A DNA stretch of 33,988 nucleotides. Origin: Sphingopyxis macrogoltabida (lineage in GTDB: Bacteria > Pseudomonadota > Alphaproteobacteria > Sphingomonadales > Sphingomonadaceae). Each line of letters begins with the position of its first letter. The stretch's first letter is position 1. The notes beneath the pieces are model-generated. The model saw only the letters and a program-made list of their open reading frames with translations, did no database searches and was not told the origin of the DNA. Position numbers and translations under genes: made by a program. The stretch lies in the NCBI GenBank assembly GCA_003241685.1, contig QFPJ01000034.1:1-33988 (forward strand). Reading direction: 5' to 3'. Positions 31,934 through 33,988 of this stretch are shown piece by piece.

Positions 31934-32530
31934 TTGGATCGGCAAAAAGACGAAAAGTCGTTGCCTACAGGGGATAATTCGGACAGTTTTTATGCCGCCA
32001 CCAGCGATGTTGCGTTTCGGACGCCCATCGCCGCCGACGGACCGGCGATCACGGCTTTGATCGCGGCCTGCCCGCCGCTCGATCGCAATTCCCGATACTG
32101 CAACCTGCTTCAGTGCGACCATTTCGCGGATCATTGCATCATCGCGGAAAAGCAGGATGGAACGACGAAGAGCGGCCGCATTATCGGCTGGGTCTCGGGA
32201 TATCGGCCGCCGTCGGACCCCGACGCCTTTTTCGTGTGGCAGGTCGCGGTCGCGGCCGAGGGACGGGGTCAGGGCCTGGCCGGCCGCATGATCACCGACC
32301 TGCTTGCCCGGCCCGCCCAGCGCGGCGTCACCCACCTGATCACCACCGTGACCGGCGACAATGACGCATCATGGGCGCTGTTCCGCGGCCTCGCGCGCGA
32401 CTGGAACGCCGAGTTCGACCGGACCGCGCATTTCGATCGGCAGACCCATTTCGCCGGTGTGCACGCCACCGAATATCTGGCCCGCATCGGCCCCATCAAC
32501 CACGACACTATCCACGCAAAACGGGGATGA
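31934..32530 (+). CDS. ectA: L-2,4-diaminobutyrate acetyltransferase, ectoine biosynthesis
   Basis: Transfers an acetyl group from acetyl-CoA to the gamma-amino group of diaminobutyrate, the second of the three dedicated ectoine steps. The 198-residue protein carries the EctA signature PPLDRNSRYCNLLQCDHF (47-64) and the GNAT acetyl-CoA loop QVAVAAEGRGQGLAGRM (103-119), plus ITTVTGDNDASW and the C-terminal HFAGVHATEYL. No in-frame ATG precedes the conserved part. The start is most likely TTG at 31934, ten bases after AGGAG; an out-of-frame ATG at 31924 directly abuts that site. The stop overlaps ectB as ATGA. The first 25 residues are not conserved-looking, so a later start is conceivable. Confidence 0.95.
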   Translation: MDRQKDEKSLPTGDNSDSFYAATSDVAFRTPIAADGPAITALIAACPPLDRNSRYCNLLQCDHFADHCIIAEKQDGTTKSGRIIGWVSGYRPPSDPDAFFVWQVAVAAEGRGQGLAGRMITDLLARPAQRGVTHLITTVTGDNDASWALFRGLARDWNAEFDRTAHFDRQTHFAGVHATEYLARIGPINHDTIHAKRG

Positions 32531-33840
32531 ACACCATGATTACGACACCTGAACCGTCCGGCGCGACGCCGGACCGGACCATTTACGAACGCCGCGAATC
32601 CGCGGTCCGCAGCTATGCCCGGTCGATGCCGCGCCAGTTCGGCAAGGCCGAAGGCGTATGGATGCACGACGACCAGGGCGGCCGCTACCTCGACTTTCTG
32701 TCGGGATGTTCGACGCTGAACTATGGTCACAACCACCCGATATTGAAGCAGGCGCTGCTCGACTATATCGCCGCCGACGGCATCACCCACGGGCTCGACC
32801 TGCACACCGACGCGAAGCGCGATTTCCTGGATATGTTCGAGGCGCTGATCCTGAAGCCGCGCGCGCTCGACCATCGCGTGATGTTCACCGGCCCGACCGG
32901 CACCAATGCGGTCGAGGCCGCGATCAAACTGGCGCGCAAGGTGACGGGACGCGAGATGGTGATCGCCTTCACCAACGGCTTTCACGGCATGACGCTGGGC
33001 GCGCTGGCCTGCACCGGCAATGCGACCAAGCGCGGCGGCGCGGGCGTGCCGCTGTCGCATGTCGCGCACGAACCCTATGACGGCTATTACGGCCCCGACG
33101 TCGACACCGCCGACCTTCTGGAACAGCGGCTGGCCGACCCGTCGAGCGGGCTGGACGCACCCGCCGCGATCCTGGTCGAAACGGTCCAGGGCGAAGGCGG
33201 GCTGAACGCCGCATCGCCCGCATGGCTGCGCCGCATCGCGACCATTGCCAAGGCGCATGGCGCGCTGCTGATCATCGACGACATTCAGGCCGGCTGCGGC
33301 CGCACGGGCGGCTTTTTCAGCTTCGAGGATATGGGTTTCACCCCCGACATCATCACGATGGCCAAGTCGCTGTCGGGCATGGGGCTGCCCTTTGCGCTGA
33401 CCCTGCTGCGCCCCGAACTCGACCAATGGTCGCCGGGCGAGCATAATGGCACCTTCCGCGGCAACAACCATGCCTTCGTCACCGCGACCGCGGCGCTCCG
33501 CCATTTCTGGAGCGACGATGCGTTCCAGCGCGACGTGCGCCGCCGCGGCGACATGCTGGAGACGCGCCTGGCGCAGATCGCCGCCGAGCATGGCTTTGAA
33601 ACGCGCGGACGCGGCATGATGCGCGGCGTCAACATGGGATCGGGCGATGTCGCCGCCGCAGTGACATCGGCCTGCTTCGACGCCGGACTGATCATCGAAA
33701 CCAGCGGCGCGCATGACGAGGTGATCAAGGTGCTCGCCCCGCTCGTGATCGACGACGCCGTCCTGGGTGCCGGACTCGACATTCTCGAAACCAAAATCCG
33801 CGAGGCGATGGCCGCCGATTACGCCGTCGCCGCCGAATAA
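32527..33840 (+). CDS. ectB: Diaminobutyrate-2-oxoglutarate transaminase, ectoine biosynthesis
   Basis: Makes 2,4-diaminobutyrate from aspartate semialdehyde with glutamate as amino donor, the first ectoine step. 437 residues of a class III aminotransferase: FERRES-like opening YERRESAVRSYARSMP, the phosphate loop TGPTGTNAVEAA (121-132), DDIQAGCGRTG (251-261) with the PLP-ring aspartate, the Schiff-base lysine at Lys280 in ITMAKSLSGMG, and the THGLDLHTDAKRDF and FRGNNHAF segments specific to EctB. The ATG at 32527 overlaps the ectA stop. A second ATG at 32536, nine bases after GGGG, has better spacing and could be the true start. It lies in the operon between ectA and ectC. Confidence 0.97.
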   Translation: MNTMITTPEPSGATPDRTIYERRESAVRSYARSMPRQFGKAEGVWMHDDQGGRYLDFLSGCSTLNYGHNHPILKQALLDYIAADGITHGLDLHTDAKRDFLDMFEALILKPRALDHRVMFTGPTGTNAVEAAIKLARKVTGREMVIAFTNGFHGMTLGALACTGNATKRGGAGVPLSHVAHEPYDGYYGPDVDTADLLEQRLADPSSGLDAPAAILVETVQGEGGLNAASPAWLRRIATIAKAHGALLIIDDIQAGCGRTGGFFSFEDMGFTPDIITMAKSLSGMGLPFALTLLRPELDQWSPGEHNGTFRGNNHAFVTATAALRHFWSDDAFQRDVRRRGDMLETRLAQIAAEHGFETRGRGMMRGVNMGSGDVAAAVTSACFDAGLIIETSGAHDEVIKVLAPLVIDDAVLGAGLDILETKIREAMAADYAVAAE

Positions 33841-33851
33841 GGAGATATACT

Positions 33852-33988
33852 ATGATCCTGCGCAATCTTGGCGATATCCGCAAATCCGACCGCAACGTCC
33901 GCTCCGACGGTTGGGTCAGCGCCCGGCTGCTGCTGAAGGACGACGACATGGGGTTTTCCTTCCATGTCACGACCATGTTCGCGGGCAG
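33852..33988 (+). CDS. ectC: L-ectoine synthase, N-terminal part (cut by window edge)
   Basis: Catalyses ring closure of N-gamma-acetyl-diaminobutyrate to ectoine. The visible 45 residues (MILRNLGDIRKSDRN..., then DGWVSARLLLKDDDMGFSFHVTTMFAG) match the conserved EctC beginning, including the W.S.RLLLKDD.MGFSFH block that leads into the cupin barrel. A very strong ribosome-binding site (AAGGAGATATACT) sits before the ATG and overlaps the ectB stop codon, so ectC may be translated more than its upstream genes. The metal-binding residues lie beyond the window, and further genes (for example ectD or ask) cannot be seen. Confidence 0.95.
   Translation, partial: MILRNLGDIRKSDRNVRSDGWVSARLLLKDDDMGFSFHVTTMFAG

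Overview
The window is a GC-rich, densely coded chromosomal segment that looks like an alphaproteobacterium of the order Sphingomonadales, most likely Sphingopyxis or a close relative. The grounds are an 'IIVTA' TonB-box receptor, DUF2200 and DUF4112 proteins, and an ectABC osmolyte operon of a kind known in Sphingopyxis. The genus is inferred from gene content; there is no rRNA or tRNA here to confirm it. No CRISPR array, insertion sequence or phage gene was seen.

Layout. (1) 1-4437, minus strand: a SET-domain protein, a fold-III PLP decarboxylase-like protein with altered active-site residues, and a TonB-dependent receptor cut by the left edge. (2) 4490-13204: a signalling block. It holds an RsbW-type ATPase, a STAS anti-anti-sigma protein, and a four-gene overlapping minus-strand operon. 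That operon encodes an MFS/nucleotide-carrier-like membrane protein with a HEAT-repeat tail, two membrane sensors whose C-termini look like inactivated SpoIIE/PP2C phosphatases, and a stand-alone degenerate cyclic-nucleotide-binding-like domain. Divergent from it is an apparently active sensor-SpoIIE phosphatase, followed by a class III cyclase-like protein. Together these resemble a partner-switching network built around a transporter-like protein; this is the best candidate for an undescribed system. (3) 13311-15787: a DUF2200 protein and two tandem FemAB/BioF2-type acyltransferases. (4) 15830-16070: a very AT-rich non-coding island. (5) 16146-20327: an orphan lipoprotein solute-binding protein, a DUF4112 protein and a secreted S9 prolyl oligopeptidase. 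(6) 20345-22406: an OmpR-type response regulator and its histidine kinase. (7) 22532-25226: a three-gene ATGA-coupled operon (HAD phosphatase, CDP-glycerol-glycerophosphotransferase-like protein, FkbM methyltransferase), probably for surface glycan or lipid modification. (8) 25450-31089: a large classical autotransporter whose reading frame is split by one in-frame TAG between passenger and barrel. (9) 31264-33988: a MarR-type regulator divergent from ectA-ectB-ectC (ectC cut by the right edge), with a readable promoter and inverted repeats between them.

Most neighbouring co-directional genes overlap or nearly touch, so operon assignments are strong. Start codons were re-chosen where ribosome-binding sites, overlaps or homology favoured an internal start. 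All family assignments come from reading motifs, not from database searches.
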